Shown one piece after another: positions 1 to 6,587 of a stretch of DNA of 15,952 bases (position 1 is its first letter; each line of letters starts with the position of its first letter). Below the pieces are notes generated by a model. The model made no database searches and was not told the origin of the DNA. It worked only from the letters and a program-made list of their open reading frames with translations. This stretch comes from Parafilimonas sp. GTDB lineage: Bacteria; Bacteroidota; Bacteroidia; Chitinophagales; Chitinophagaceae. The translations under genes were made by a program, and so were the position numbers. Location of the stretch: contig JAICKT010000046.1 in assembly GCA_025927795.1 (NCBI GenBank), positions 1 to 15,952 on the forward strand. The letters run 5' to 3'.

Positions 1-101
1 ACAACTGTTTTATAAGAACTGTCGGTTGAAGCAATACCGTTTTTATTTGAGTTACACGATGCAAGTATAAATATCATCAATAAAAAAAATATTTGTCTCA
101 T
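1..101 (-). CDS. Lipoprotein, N-terminal part, cut by window edge
   Basis: The first 33 residues can be read: a charged start (MRQ), a hydrophobic run and the lipobox L-A-S-C, with Cys at residue 16, followed by Asn/Ser/Lys-rich sequence. This is a signal peptidase II lipoprotein signal, so the product should be lipid-anchored in the cell envelope. The ATG (101-99) shares one base with the nuoE stop (TAATG), which implies translational coupling and membership of the nuo transcript. In the usual gene order nuoF would follow nuoE, so a lipoprotein here is an addition. The mature protein lies outside the window and its function cannot be inferred. Confidence 0.8.
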   Translation of the reverse strand, partial: MRQIFFLLMIFILASCNSNKNGIASTDSSYKTV

Positions 102-601
102 TAATTCGGGTTACCCGATTTTACTCTGCACTCTTCTATAATCTTATCAATTTTTTCTTTAGTAAGATGTTCGCGATAAGTTTTTCCAAACTGCATCATA
201 GGTGCATAACCACAAGCGCCCAAACATTCAACTGTTTTTAAAGTAAACATTCCATCTGCTGTTGTTTCGCCAGGTTTAATACCAAGTTTTTCTTCGATGT
301 ATGCAATTATATCATCACTGCCATTTAACATGCACGGACCTGTTTGGCAAACTTCAAACATATATTTGCCAACAGGCTTTAAATTATACATGCTATAAAA
401 AGTTGCTACTTCATATACTTCTATTGGTTGAATATTTAAAAGCTCAGCAACATAATCCATTACAGGAACATCAAGCCAGTTATCAAATTCTTCCTGTGCA
501 ATATGCAATACCGGAAGAATGGCGCTTTTTTGTTTGCCTTCGGGATAATGACTTATCAATTCATTAACCTGTTGTAATTTTTCTTCAGAAAACTGAATCA
601 T
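101..601 (-). CDS. nuoE: NADH-quinone oxidoreductase subunit E (24 kDa, [2Fe-2S])
   Basis: Subunit of the peripheral NADH-oxidising arm of complex I, carrying the N1a-type [2Fe-2S] cluster. The thioredoxin-like 24 kDa family pattern is complete: C85-x4-C90 (CQTGPC) and C126-x3-C130 (CLGAC). The N-terminal helical part includes the family sequence EVATFYSMY (about 64-72). At 166 residues the length is normal. It starts 17 bp downstream of the nuoD stop on the same strand and its stop overlaps the ATG of the following lipoprotein gene. Its partner NuoF would be expected beyond the window edge. Confidence 0.96.
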   Translation of the reverse strand: MIQFSEEKLQQVNELISHYPEGKQKSAILPVLHIAQEEFDNWLDVPVMDYVAELLNIQPIEVYEVATFYSMYNLKPVGKYMFEVCQTGPCMLNGSDDIIAYIEEKLGIKPGETTADGMFTLKTVECLGACGYAPMMQFGKTYREHLTKEKIDKIIEECRVKSGNPN

Positions 602-618
602 TTATTTTAATTCAATTA

Positions 619-1860
619 TTAACTATCCATTTCGCCTGCAATTAAATTCAGGCTGCTCATTGTAATAACAGTATCACTTAACATAGAACCCCTCACCAAC
701 TCTTCAAATGCCTGATAATATATAAAACATGGTCTGCGAAAATGTAAACGATAAGGTGTTCTTCCGCCATCACTAATTAAATAAAAACCTAACTCACCAT
801 TGCCGCCTTCAACGCAATTGTATACTTCTCCCGGCGGCATATTAATTTCGCCCATGATGATTTTAAAATGCCAGATAAGCGCTTCCATTTTTGTGTAAAC
901 ATCTTCTTTAGGCGGAAGATAATATTCAGGTACATCAGCATGATAAACTTCAGCTTCTGCGCCTTTAAATTCCTGTATCTTCTGATACGCTTGTTTTATA
1001 ATTTCAATTGATTGCCACATTTCCTGTTCACGTACTAAGAACCTGTCATAGCAATCGCCAGTTGAACCAACCGGAACAGTAAATTCAAAATCTTCGTAAC
1101 TGCAGTAAGGTGAAAATACACGCACATCATAATCAACACCGGCAGCACGTAAATTGGGTCCGGTAAATCCATAATTCAAAGCACGTTCTGCACTGATAGG
1201 ACCTGCACCAATTGTGCGCTCCATAAAAATTCTGTTACGCATTAAAAGATTTTCAAACTCTTTTAAAACACGCGGATATTCATCTAAAAATTTTTCAAGC
1301 TTGGTAAATGAAGTATTATTAAAATTTCTTTCAAAGCCACCAATGCGCCCAATGTTTGTTGTAAGACGGCTGCCACAAACTTCTTCCCATATTTCATAAA
1401 TCAATTCGCGGTATTGCATTACATATAAAAAACCTGTAAATGCTCCTGTATCAACACCAACAATTGAATTACAGATAAGATGGTCTGCAATACGTGCCAG
1501 TTCCATTATTATTACGCGTAAATAATCAACGCGCTTTGGTATTTTTATTTTAAGAAGTTTTTCGCAGGTGGTGTGCCATCCCATATTATTAATCGGGCTG
1601 CTGCAATAATTCATCCTGTCAGTAAGCGGCGTAATTTGATAAAGCGGTCTGCGTTCCGCTATTTTTTCAAAAGCACGATGAATATAACCAATAGTTTGTT
1701 TTGCAGAAACAACCCGCTCGCCATCCATCTCTAAAATATTTTGCATTATACAATGCGTTGCAGGATGTATAGGGCCAAGATTAAGCGTTGTGGTTTGCTT
1801 TTCTATTGAACCATCCGGAAGAACAATGTGTTTATCTTTTATTGAAACTACGTCTGACAT
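619..1860 (-). CDS. nuoD: NADH-quinone oxidoreductase subunit D (49 kDa)
   Basis: The 49 kDa subunit, related to the large subunit of NiFe hydrogenases, forms the quinone-reduction pocket with NuoB. The quinone-site His is in HPATH (H32 and H36) and the quinone-site Tyr is Y85 in RMNYCSS; by spacing these match His38 and Tyr87 of Thermus Nqo4. The family block IHRAFEKIAERRPLYQ precedes it. The length (413) is normal for a NuoD not fused to NuoC. The residue after the HPATH motif is Cys37, where most homologues I know have Gly. The C-terminus ends LIAGEMDS, close to the common GE-[VM]-D-R ending. Confidence 0.97.
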   Translation of the reverse strand: MSDVVSIKDKHIVLPDGSIEKQTTTLNLGPIHPATHCIMQNILEMDGERVVSAKQTIGYIHRAFEKIAERRPLYQITPLTDRMNYCSSPINNMGWHTTCEKLLKIKIPKRVDYLRVIIMELARIADHLICNSIVGVDTGAFTGFLYVMQYRELIYEIWEEVCGSRLTTNIGRIGGFERNFNNTSFTKLEKFLDEYPRVLKEFENLLMRNRIFMERTIGAGPISAERALNYGFTGPNLRAAGVDYDVRVFSPYCSYEDFEFTVPVGSTGDCYDRFLVREQEMWQSIEIIKQAYQKIQEFKGAEAEVYHADVPEYYLPPKEDVYTKMEALIWHFKIIMGEINMPPGEVYNCVEGGNGELGFYLISDGGRTPYRLHFRRPCFIYYQAFEELVRGSMLSDTVITMSSLNLIAGEMDS

Positions 1861-1861
1861 T

Positions 1862-1903
1862 TTTAATTTGACAATTCGTCAATTTGAAAATTTGAAAATG
1901 TTT
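1862..1903. repeat. AT-rich intergenic micro-repeat
   Basis: Between nuoD and the small membrane ORF, the 8-base unit aatttgaa occurs twice in tandem (1881-1896), preceded by acaattcgtcaattt. A similar patch lies between nuoB and nuoA (3411-3443). Repeats of this look are common between Bacteroidota genes; that link is from memory, not a search. Confidence 0.5.
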
Positions 1904-1905
1904 AA

Positions 1906-1966
1906 ACTAATTTATCTCATACATTACTTTTCTGATTCTGCGATTAATTTATCATTATTTGTTTTT
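1906..1966. repeat. Copy A of duplicated nuoC 3' end
   Basis: This segment aligns with 2142-2204 (copy B, the true end of nuoC): 32 of 37 bases match at 1930-1966 versus 2168-2204, and similarity continues through 1906-1929 with a 2-base gap. In copy A the gap shifts the frame and puts a TAA directly after the codons for ESEK, ending the small membrane ORF early. In copy B the frame runs on to DNVGDKLV. Confidence 0.75.
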
Positions 1967-2136
1967 GCTGCTCTTATTTGTCGCTTGCTAATAAAAATTT
2001 CAATTGAACCTATTGCAATTGATATTATAAAAAAAAGGATCCACCAATATTTATTTTCAACAGTACATGCACAAAAAATCATTGCCCAACCAGCAATGCC
2101 TTGAAAGAGCCTTCTATGTTTTAAATAATAATTCAA
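1924..2136 (-). CDS. Small two-helix membrane protein inserted between nuoC and nuoD
   Basis: The 70-residue product has two likely transmembrane helices (about residues 10-26 and 30-49; Trp/Phe/Ile-rich) and a charged C-terminal tail. I do not recognise it as a complex I subunit. Translation appears to start at TTG (2136-2134), one base after the nuoC TAA; the first ATG would be at residue 18, inside helix 1, so TTG is preferred. The last 13 residues (KTNNDKLIAESEK) match 10 of 13 residues in the NuoC tail (KTNDDTTIAESEK), reflecting a duplication at the DNA level. Its position in the operon means it must be co-transcribed with nuo, but a role in complex I is not shown. Confidence 0.65.
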   Translation of the reverse strand: MNYYLKHRRLFQGIAGWAMIFCACTVENKYWWILFFIISIAIGSIEIFISKRQIRAAKTNNDKLIAESEK

Positions 2137-2137
2137 C

Positions 2138-2731
2138 TTATACTAGTTTATCGCCAACATTATCTTTTTCTGATTCTGCAATTGTTGTATCATCATTTGT
2201 TTTTACAGTGCCATAACCAATGCTACCACCACGACCAAACATTTCATCGTCTTTATCTTTTCTTGTTTGGTCTTCTAAAGGATATTCTTTACGCATAGGA
2301 AAATAATCCATTTCATCAACATTTAATATGCGTTTTAAATTTGGATGACCGATAAAATTTACGCCGTAAAAATCATACGTTTCCCGCTCAAGCCAGTTAG
2401 CTGCTTCAAATAATTTTGTAGCAGTAAAAATATCTGGTTTGTTTATATCAAGATAAGCTTTAAAACGAATGCGTATATTATCGGTAAGATTATGCAAATG
2501 ATAAACCATTGCAAGTTCCCTGCCTTTGTTATCAGGATAATGTACAGCACAAAGTGTAGTTAGGAACTTAAATTTTAATTCCTCGTCATCATACAAAAAC
2601 TGCATGAGTTTTAAGTTCATGTCTTTTGGCACTTCAAAGGTTAACATGCCGTAAGGTTCTTCAAAATTGCTAACCTGTTCTCCAAACTTTTCTATAAGCC
2701 TTTCTTTAATTCTATCGTTTGTTAAACTCAT
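2138..2731 (-). CDS. nuoC: NADH-quinone oxidoreductase subunit C (30 kDa)
   Basis: Structural subunit of the peripheral arm that packs against NuoD and NuoB. The 30 kDa-family signature is clear at about residues 115-137 (ERETYDFYGVNFIGHP, then NLKRIL), followed by the expected FPMRKEYPLED block. It is a stand-alone NuoC, not fused to NuoD. The last 25 or so residues, after the MFGRGG stretch, look like an added hydrophilic tail; the coding DNA for that tail is repeated about 236 bp further on at the end of the next small gene. The start ATG directly abuts one arm of the inverted repeat at 2732-2810. Confidence 0.96.
   Translation of the reverse strand: MSLTNDRIKERLIEKFGEQVSNFEEPYGMLTFEVPKDMNLKLMQFLYDDEELKFKFLTTLCAVHYPDNKGRELAMVYHLHNLTDNIRIRFKAYLDINKPDIFTATKLFEAANWLERETYDFYGVNFIGHPNLKRILNVDEMDYFPMRKEYPLEDQTRKDKDDEMFGRGGSIGYGTVKTNDDTTIAESEKDNVGDKLV
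2142..2204. repeat. Copy B of duplicated nuoC 3' end
   Basis: This is the 3' coding end of nuoC and includes the codons for the tail KTNDDTTIAESEKDNVGDKLV (given here as residues 177-197). The partner copy is at 1906-1966, offset about 236 bp. The sequence between the copies holds the body of the small membrane gene and has no NuoC similarity, so this is not a simple tandem duplication of a longer nuoC segment. Confidence 0.75.
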
Positions 2732-2810
2732 ACCCCATCCCTAAAGGGAGTTATTTTAAGTTTATAATTTTATTTAAACCACCTAAATATTCCCTTTTAG
2801 GGGTTAGGGG
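2732..2810. repeat. Palindromic intergenic repeat between nuoB and nuoC
   Basis: Two arms, ccccatccctaaaggga (about 2733-2749) and tcccttttaggggttagggg (2791-2810), form an imperfect inverted repeat around about 41 bp of AT-rich DNA; each arm can also fold on itself (ccctaaaggg). The element fills almost the whole gap between the nuoB stop and the nuoC ATG. It resembles the G/C-block repeats scattered between genes in many Bacteroidota genomes (memory, not a search). In the mRNA it could form a hairpin next to the nuoC start. Confidence 0.65.
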
Positions 2811-2811
2811 T

Positions 2812-3402
2812 TTACTGTATTCCATAACTACCAAGCAAAGCTTTATAATGCTCACTGTTTCTTCTGCGCAAACTTTCGTTATGCACTAACTCCTGTATTT
2901 TAAGTACACCGTCAATTACTGCTTCCGGTCTTGGCGGACAACCGGGAATATAAACATCAACGGGAATAATTTGATCAATGCCCTGCAGTACAGAATAGCT
3001 ATCAAAAATTCCACCTGATGCTGCACATGCGCCCATTGCCAATACCCAGCGTGGCTCCGCCATTTGCAGATAAACTTCTTTTAAAACAGGACCCATTTTT
3101 TTTGCAATAGTTCCCATCACCATTAGCAAATCGCATTGTCGCGGTGTGAAAGCCAAGCGCTCTGAACCGAAACGTGCTAAATCATAATGCGCTGCCATGG
3201 TACTCATAAATTCTATACCACAACATGATGTTGCAAATGGTAAAGGCCAAATAGAATTTTTTCTTGCCAGTCCAACTATTTTTTCAAAACTTGTTGCAAA
3301 ATAACCTTCACCTTGTTCACCTTCCGGCATATCCGCCAGCGCAATATTATCGTATATATTTGTTTGCTTAGGATGTATATTAAACCTAACTGGTCTTGCC
3401 AT
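2812..3402 (-). CDS. nuoB: NADH-quinone oxidoreductase subunit B (PSST, cluster N2)
   Basis: Carries the terminal [4Fe-4S] cluster N2 that passes electrons to quinone. All four ligands are present: the tandem C60-C61 (ATSCCGIEF), C126 (GACAASGG) and C155 (PGCPPRPE). Their spacing equals that of E. coli NuoB with a constant offset of three residues. The 196-residue length is normal; the N-terminal 40 residues are hydrophilic. It lies 42 bp downstream of the nuoA stop and 80 bp upstream of nuoC, with repeat DNA in the latter gap. Confidence 0.97.
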   Translation of the reverse strand: MARPVRFNIHPKQTNIYDNIALADMPEGEQGEGYFATSFEKIVGLARKNSIWPLPFATSCCGIEFMSTMAAHYDLARFGSERLAFTPRQCDLLMVMGTIAKKMGPVLKEVYLQMAEPRWVLAMGACAASGGIFDSYSVLQGIDQIIPVDVYIPGCPPRPEAVIDGVLKIQELVHNESLRRRNSEHYKALLGSYGIQ

Positions 3403-3410
3403 AATTACTC

Positions 3411-3443
3411 AATTTACAATTTACAATCGTCAATTGACAATTG
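3411..3443. repeat. AT-rich intergenic micro-repeat
   Basis: Between nuoA and nuoB, aatttac occurs twice in tandem (3411-3424), then cgt, then caattgacaattg (3431-3443), itself two copies of caattg. The pattern, including the shared core acaat-cgtcaatt, resembles 1862-1903. Confidence 0.5.
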
Positions 3444-3444
3444 T

Positions 3445-3846
3445 TTAATCTTCCCACTTTAAAGCACCTTTCTTAATTATATAAATAAATCCAATTAAAA
3501 AAAATGCGACAAATAAAAGCACTTCAATAAAACCATTCCAGCCAAGCCCTTTAAAATTTACAGCATATGGATAAAAGAAAATTACTTCCACATCAAACAA
3601 AACAAAAAGAATAGCCACCAAAAAATATTTAATGGCAAAAGGTTGTCTTGCGTTGCCATGGCTTTCTATGCCGCTTGCAAAATTTTCAAGCTTGTCTGCT
3701 GTTTTTCTTTTTGGCCCGATAAAATGTGTTGCAATCATCATGGTGGCAACAAAACCGGCAGCAAAAATTAACTGAATACCTATTGGCGCATAATCTGCTG
3801 AAGTTCCCGAAATATTTGTATCAAGTAAATAAAAAAATGGATTCAT
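3445..3846 (-). CDS. nuoA: NADH-quinone oxidoreductase subunit A (ND3-like)
   Basis: First gene of the operon; a membrane-arm subunit with three transmembrane helices (about residues 20-43, 72-93 and 104-124). The helix 2 motif FDVE (84-87) contains the conserved acidic residues of NuoA/ND3. The loop between helices 1 and 2, which in many homologues reads YECG and reaches the quinone site, here reads F-A-S-G (56-59), so the loop Cys is Ser and the preceding Glu is Ala. The nearby GNAR and QPFAIKYFL sequences are normal for Bacteroidota forms. Length 133 is typical. Confidence 0.96.
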   Translation of the reverse strand: MNPFFYLLDTNISGTSADYAPIGIQLIFAAGFVATMMIATHFIGPKRKTADKLENFASGIESHGNARQPFAIKYFLVAILFVLFDVEVIFFYPYAVNFKGLGWNGFIEVLLFVAFFLIGFIYIIKKGALKWED

Positions 3847-3863
3847 TAAAGAGCTTTGACACG

Positions 3864-3871
3864 CAAAAGTA
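3864..3871 (-). promoter_or_regulatory. Putative nuo operon promoter, -7 element
   Basis: On the minus strand this reads TACTTTTG, an exact match to the Bacteroidota -7 consensus TAnnTTTG, 17 bp upstream of the nuoA ATG. A clear -33 TTTG is not visible. If used, the mRNA leader would be only about 10-15 bases, consistent with weak reliance on Shine-Dalgarno pairing. Confidence 0.55.
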
Positions 3872-3940
3872 CGAGCAGGAAATTATAAAATGAAAAGAGA
3901 CTTAAATACTTAAGGTTTTGTTTGAATTGCATTAACGTTA

Positions 3941-6076
3941 TTAATTAACAAAATTCCACCAAATACCAACTCTAAACCATAATGCACGTGACGGATATAA
4001 TGGTGCTACATAATTGTACTTTGTAAAAGAGAAACCGTTTGATGGATCAACTGTATCGAGATTTTCTAAACGAATAAAAGCTTTAAAACTTTTTATGCGG
4101 AAGTTGAGATAAATATTCACATCAGGTTTGGTTGAGATTGTTGTAGAATCCTGGAAATAAAATTGCCCGTTTAAAGGCGAATAAACAGGTGTTTTATAAG
4201 GCGTATAGTATCGCACTTCAATACCTGTTGATAAAAATAAGTTCTTAAAAAAATTACCTTCAAAAGCAAAACGGCTTCTCGCCAGAACCAACGGAACATT
4301 AACCGGCGCATTGCCTGCTGTTTGCTGCAGATTACCTTCAAGATACCAGTTAAAAAACTTACTTACTTTAATTACTTTTTGTGCCGAAACATGTAATACA
4401 TTAAAAACAGACGATGATTGCGTTGATGTATATAAGCTGCTGAAGTAAGTATAATTTGTAAAAAGATAATACTCGCCGGTTAGCTGCAAATTAGCAGGTG
4501 GTATATTTATAACAGCAAATAATCGTGTAATGTTTTCTTTTTTAAAACTGCCTTGTTGAATAACCGGAAAATCTGTGAGTGATTGATTCATTACTATAGT
4601 GCCAAAACCTGTAGGTCGGGTAGTTGTATAACTTGTATTCAGGTCTTCTATATATTGAGGTCTCGTTAATGTAAAGCCCGTATTTTCACTTTCCATAAAA
4701 GAAGGTGTGCGGTTTACATTTTGAAAACCTACTTGCAGCGAACCAATATTTTTTCGCAACGATCTTTTTAAACTTATATAAGCTGAATAATCTCCTGCAT
4801 AATGACCGGTTACATATAACTTACCTGATGCTTCAACATCATACAATTGATTGCGTGTACGGTTTCTGTATTCAGCATCTGTATAAAGATTATCATAATT
4901 TTGAGAATAACTACCAAGGTCGCCTTTAATCATTTCATAACCTGCATTCAATTTTAAAAACTGGTTTAAATTATTTTTTTGCGGATAAGAAATTAATGCA
5001 AAATCATTAGTTAGGTTTTGCCATTTATCTTTAAACTTAATTGTATCTCCTGCGCTAATACCGTTATAACTAATAGCCGGATTATAATTAAGATATTTGA
5101 TATAATCTGAATCAACCGGGTCGTAGTCATGATACTCGTAATTATCTATTGTAAACTGAATAGTGTGTTGTATGCGAAAGCGCGGATAAAATAATTTATA
5201 AGTTACAGAATCTTGTACCAGTGAATCTTTCTGACCAAAATCATAACTCTGGCGCATTAAAAAAATGCCTTCTTTATATTGTGTACCTATCGTTATATTC
5301 TGGCCAAAAATATTACGGCTGAACTGACCTAATTCACTGCCAAGTTTTGTATTGGCACCAAAAGGATCGTTGAAAGAAAGACTGTCAAGATTTTGATTTG
5401 GTTTTAAGCCCCCATTTTCAGAAGAAAGAATTTTATTATTAATGACAGCAAAATAATTTATATATCGTTTATTACTGCTTTGAAAAAAAGTATTCAGCCG
5501 CAGATTACTGTTATTGGTATTTTGATTTTTAAAAGCGCCGGGAGAATTAATAACTCTAAAGTCAAACGCTATATTAAAATTGCTTTTGCGGTTTTGTGTA
5601 TGAAATAATTCAATCATCTGCTCTGCCCTGCTGCCTAATAAATAAATAGTTTCAGAATAAGGTCTTGTTGTTTGAAAAAATTTTGTATTCTCCGGTGTGT
5701 AACGGTAAATATCGTAAGCATGAAAACCTGCATCAAAACCGGGCTTCATATTTGGCTGAAAAATTAATGAGTGTGCAGCCGAGCCAAAATTTCCCATATC
5801 TACATACCACCATGGCACAGGATAGCGTGTATAAAAATCATTTATAGAAGAATCAATTTTATTAATGCGTGTAGAATCCCAGTAGCGATAAAAAATAGTT
5901 ATAGAATCTTCGTAAATATCTCGATGCTGTAATGTTTGATTTGCGCTGTCAACTTTTATTGGTCTGCCATGACTATCGTACTGATAGTTACCGCCGGGAA
6001 TTGTATCATATACCTGCGTTTTTGCAACTGCACAGCACATCATCAATAAAAAAATAAAACAAGTTTGCTTAAACAA
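3941..6076 (-). CDS. Putative outer-membrane porin (Porin_10-like)
   Basis: A 711-residue protein with a signal peptide (MFKQTCFIFLLMMCCAVAKT, cleavage near residue 20) and then a long region of alternating aromatic/hydrophobic and polar residues typical of beta-strands. It ends in VGIWWNFVN, a beta-signal-like aromatic C-terminus. Size, the N-terminal block PVPWWYVDMGNFGSAAHSL (about residues 86-104) and the general layout fit the Bacteroidota putative porin family (Pfam Porin_10); substrate unknown. The gene stands alone: its stop is 95 bp upstream of nuoA, and the probable terminator and promoter upstream of it make it a separate unit, although readthrough into nuo is possible because no clear terminator lies between. 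Confidence 0.85.
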   Translation of the reverse strand: MFKQTCFIFLLMMCCAVAKTQVYDTIPGGNYQYDSHGRPIKVDSANQTLQHRDIYEDSITIFYRYWDSTRINKIDSSINDFYTRYPVPWWYVDMGNFGSAAHSLIFQPNMKPGFDAGFHAYDIYRYTPENTKFFQTTRPYSETIYLLGSRAEQMIELFHTQNRKSNFNIAFDFRVINSPGAFKNQNTNNSNLRLNTFFQSSNKRYINYFAVINNKILSSENGGLKPNQNLDSLSFNDPFGANTKLGSELGQFSRNIFGQNITIGTQYKEGIFLMRQSYDFGQKDSLVQDSVTYKLFYPRFRIQHTIQFTIDNYEYHDYDPVDSDYIKYLNYNPAISYNGISAGDTIKFKDKWQNLTNDFALISYPQKNNLNQFLKLNAGYEMIKGDLGSYSQNYDNLYTDAEYRNRTRNQLYDVEASGKLYVTGHYAGDYSAYISLKRSLRKNIGSLQVGFQNVNRTPSFMESENTGFTLTRPQYIEDLNTSYTTTRPTGFGTIVMNQSLTDFPVIQQGSFKKENITRLFAVINIPPANLQLTGEYYLFTNYTYFSSLYTSTQSSSVFNVLHVSAQKVIKVSKFFNWYLEGNLQQTAGNAPVNVPLVLARSRFAFEGNFFKNLFLSTGIEVRYYTPYKTPVYSPLNGQFYFQDSTTISTKPDVNIYLNFRIKSFKAFIRLENLDTVDPSNGFSFTKYNYVAPLYPSRALWFRVGIWWNFVN

Positions 6077-6102
6077 TGCGGCGATTAAAATTTGTGATAG
6101 TG

Positions 6103-6110
6103 CAAAGTAA
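6103..6110 (-). promoter_or_regulatory. Putative promoter of the porin gene, -7 element
   Basis: Minus strand TTACTTTG matches TAnnTTTG at 7 of 8 positions and lies 26 bp upstream of the porin ATG. No clear -33 box. Confidence 0.4.
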
Positions 6111-6294
6111 TATCAAAGCTGTGAATGAAAAGATAATTGGTATTGTATTGCATCTGATAAAAAGATTTCTTATTACAGTTCATACCAGTAATTAAATCAT
6201 TTTTTATACTTCAAAGCTATATTAAATGCGAGTGCAAAGGCTGGTATTATAAGTACATATATTTCGATATTAATACCCTAAATAATTATAACCC

Positions 6295-6326
6295 AAAAAG
6301 AGTTGTCCTGTTATACAGAACAACTC
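6295..6326 (-). terminator. Intrinsic terminator, minus strand
   Basis: Minus strand: GAGTTGT-T-CTGT, loop ATA, ACAG-G-ACAACTC, then TTTTT. That is a 12-position stem (11 pairs plus one mismatched position) directly followed by a T run (plus-strand aaaaa at 6295-6299). It would end transcripts from the phosphorylase-dapF unit, or from the closer promoter-like site at 6510-6517. Confidence 0.75.
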
Positions 6327-6504
6327 CCGGATTGCGGATGTTTTTCAAAGGTTAACGGAAAGAGGTTATCTTATTAAAGCTTAATAACAACTTAATAAAT
6401 AAATTTTTTTAAAAGCTATTCAAGGCAATCAAAACTTTCTAAATGTGTCGCTAAAAAATAAAACGAATAATGTATAATCGAACCTTGAAGTGATTTATGG
6501 TTCG
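6295..6504 (-). ncRNA. Candidate small RNA between dapF and the porin gene
   Basis: A -7-like element (6510-6517, minus) and an intrinsic terminator (6295-6326, minus) bracket about 200 bp with no coding frame. The predicted RNA would begin with a hairpin (CGAACC at its 5' end pairing with GGTTCG), have an AT-rich centre and end in the terminator stem. It does not match 6S, SRP, RNase P or tmRNA landmarks that I can recognise. It could instead simply be the dapF 3' untranslated region. Confidence 0.35.
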
Positions 6505-6509
6505 TGGCG

Positions 6510-6517
6510 CGAAAGTA
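6510..6517 (-). promoter_or_regulatory. Promoter-like -7 element upstream of candidate small RNA
   Basis: Minus strand TACTTTCG, 7 of 8 matches to TAnnTTTG, in the context GCGCGAAAGTAAT that closely resembles the sites upstream of nuoA and the porin gene. No -33 box is evident. Confidence 0.35.
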
Positions 6518-6587
6518 ATATTTTAGAAACGGGAAGTTTATAATTTTTTGTTAGTATAATATAAATATAAAATTAATAAAGCGCATT

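Larger units (their letters stand above)
6077..6587. other. 511-bp intergenic region without protein gene
   Basis: No convincing coding frame on either strand. It holds a -7-like element for the downstream porin gene (6103-6110), a strong minus-strand terminator (6295-6326), several AT hairpins (for example 6371-6387, ttattaa/ttaataa), an inverted repeat cgaacc/ggttcg (6479-6484 and 6499-6504) and a second -7-like element (6510-6517). Confidence 0.7.

Noticed and set aside
1790..2104. Plus-strand 104-residue frame across the nuoD start and small membrane gene
   Set aside because: It runs antisense to conserved nuoD codons and repeat DNA; hydrophobicity mirrors the opposite-strand helices.
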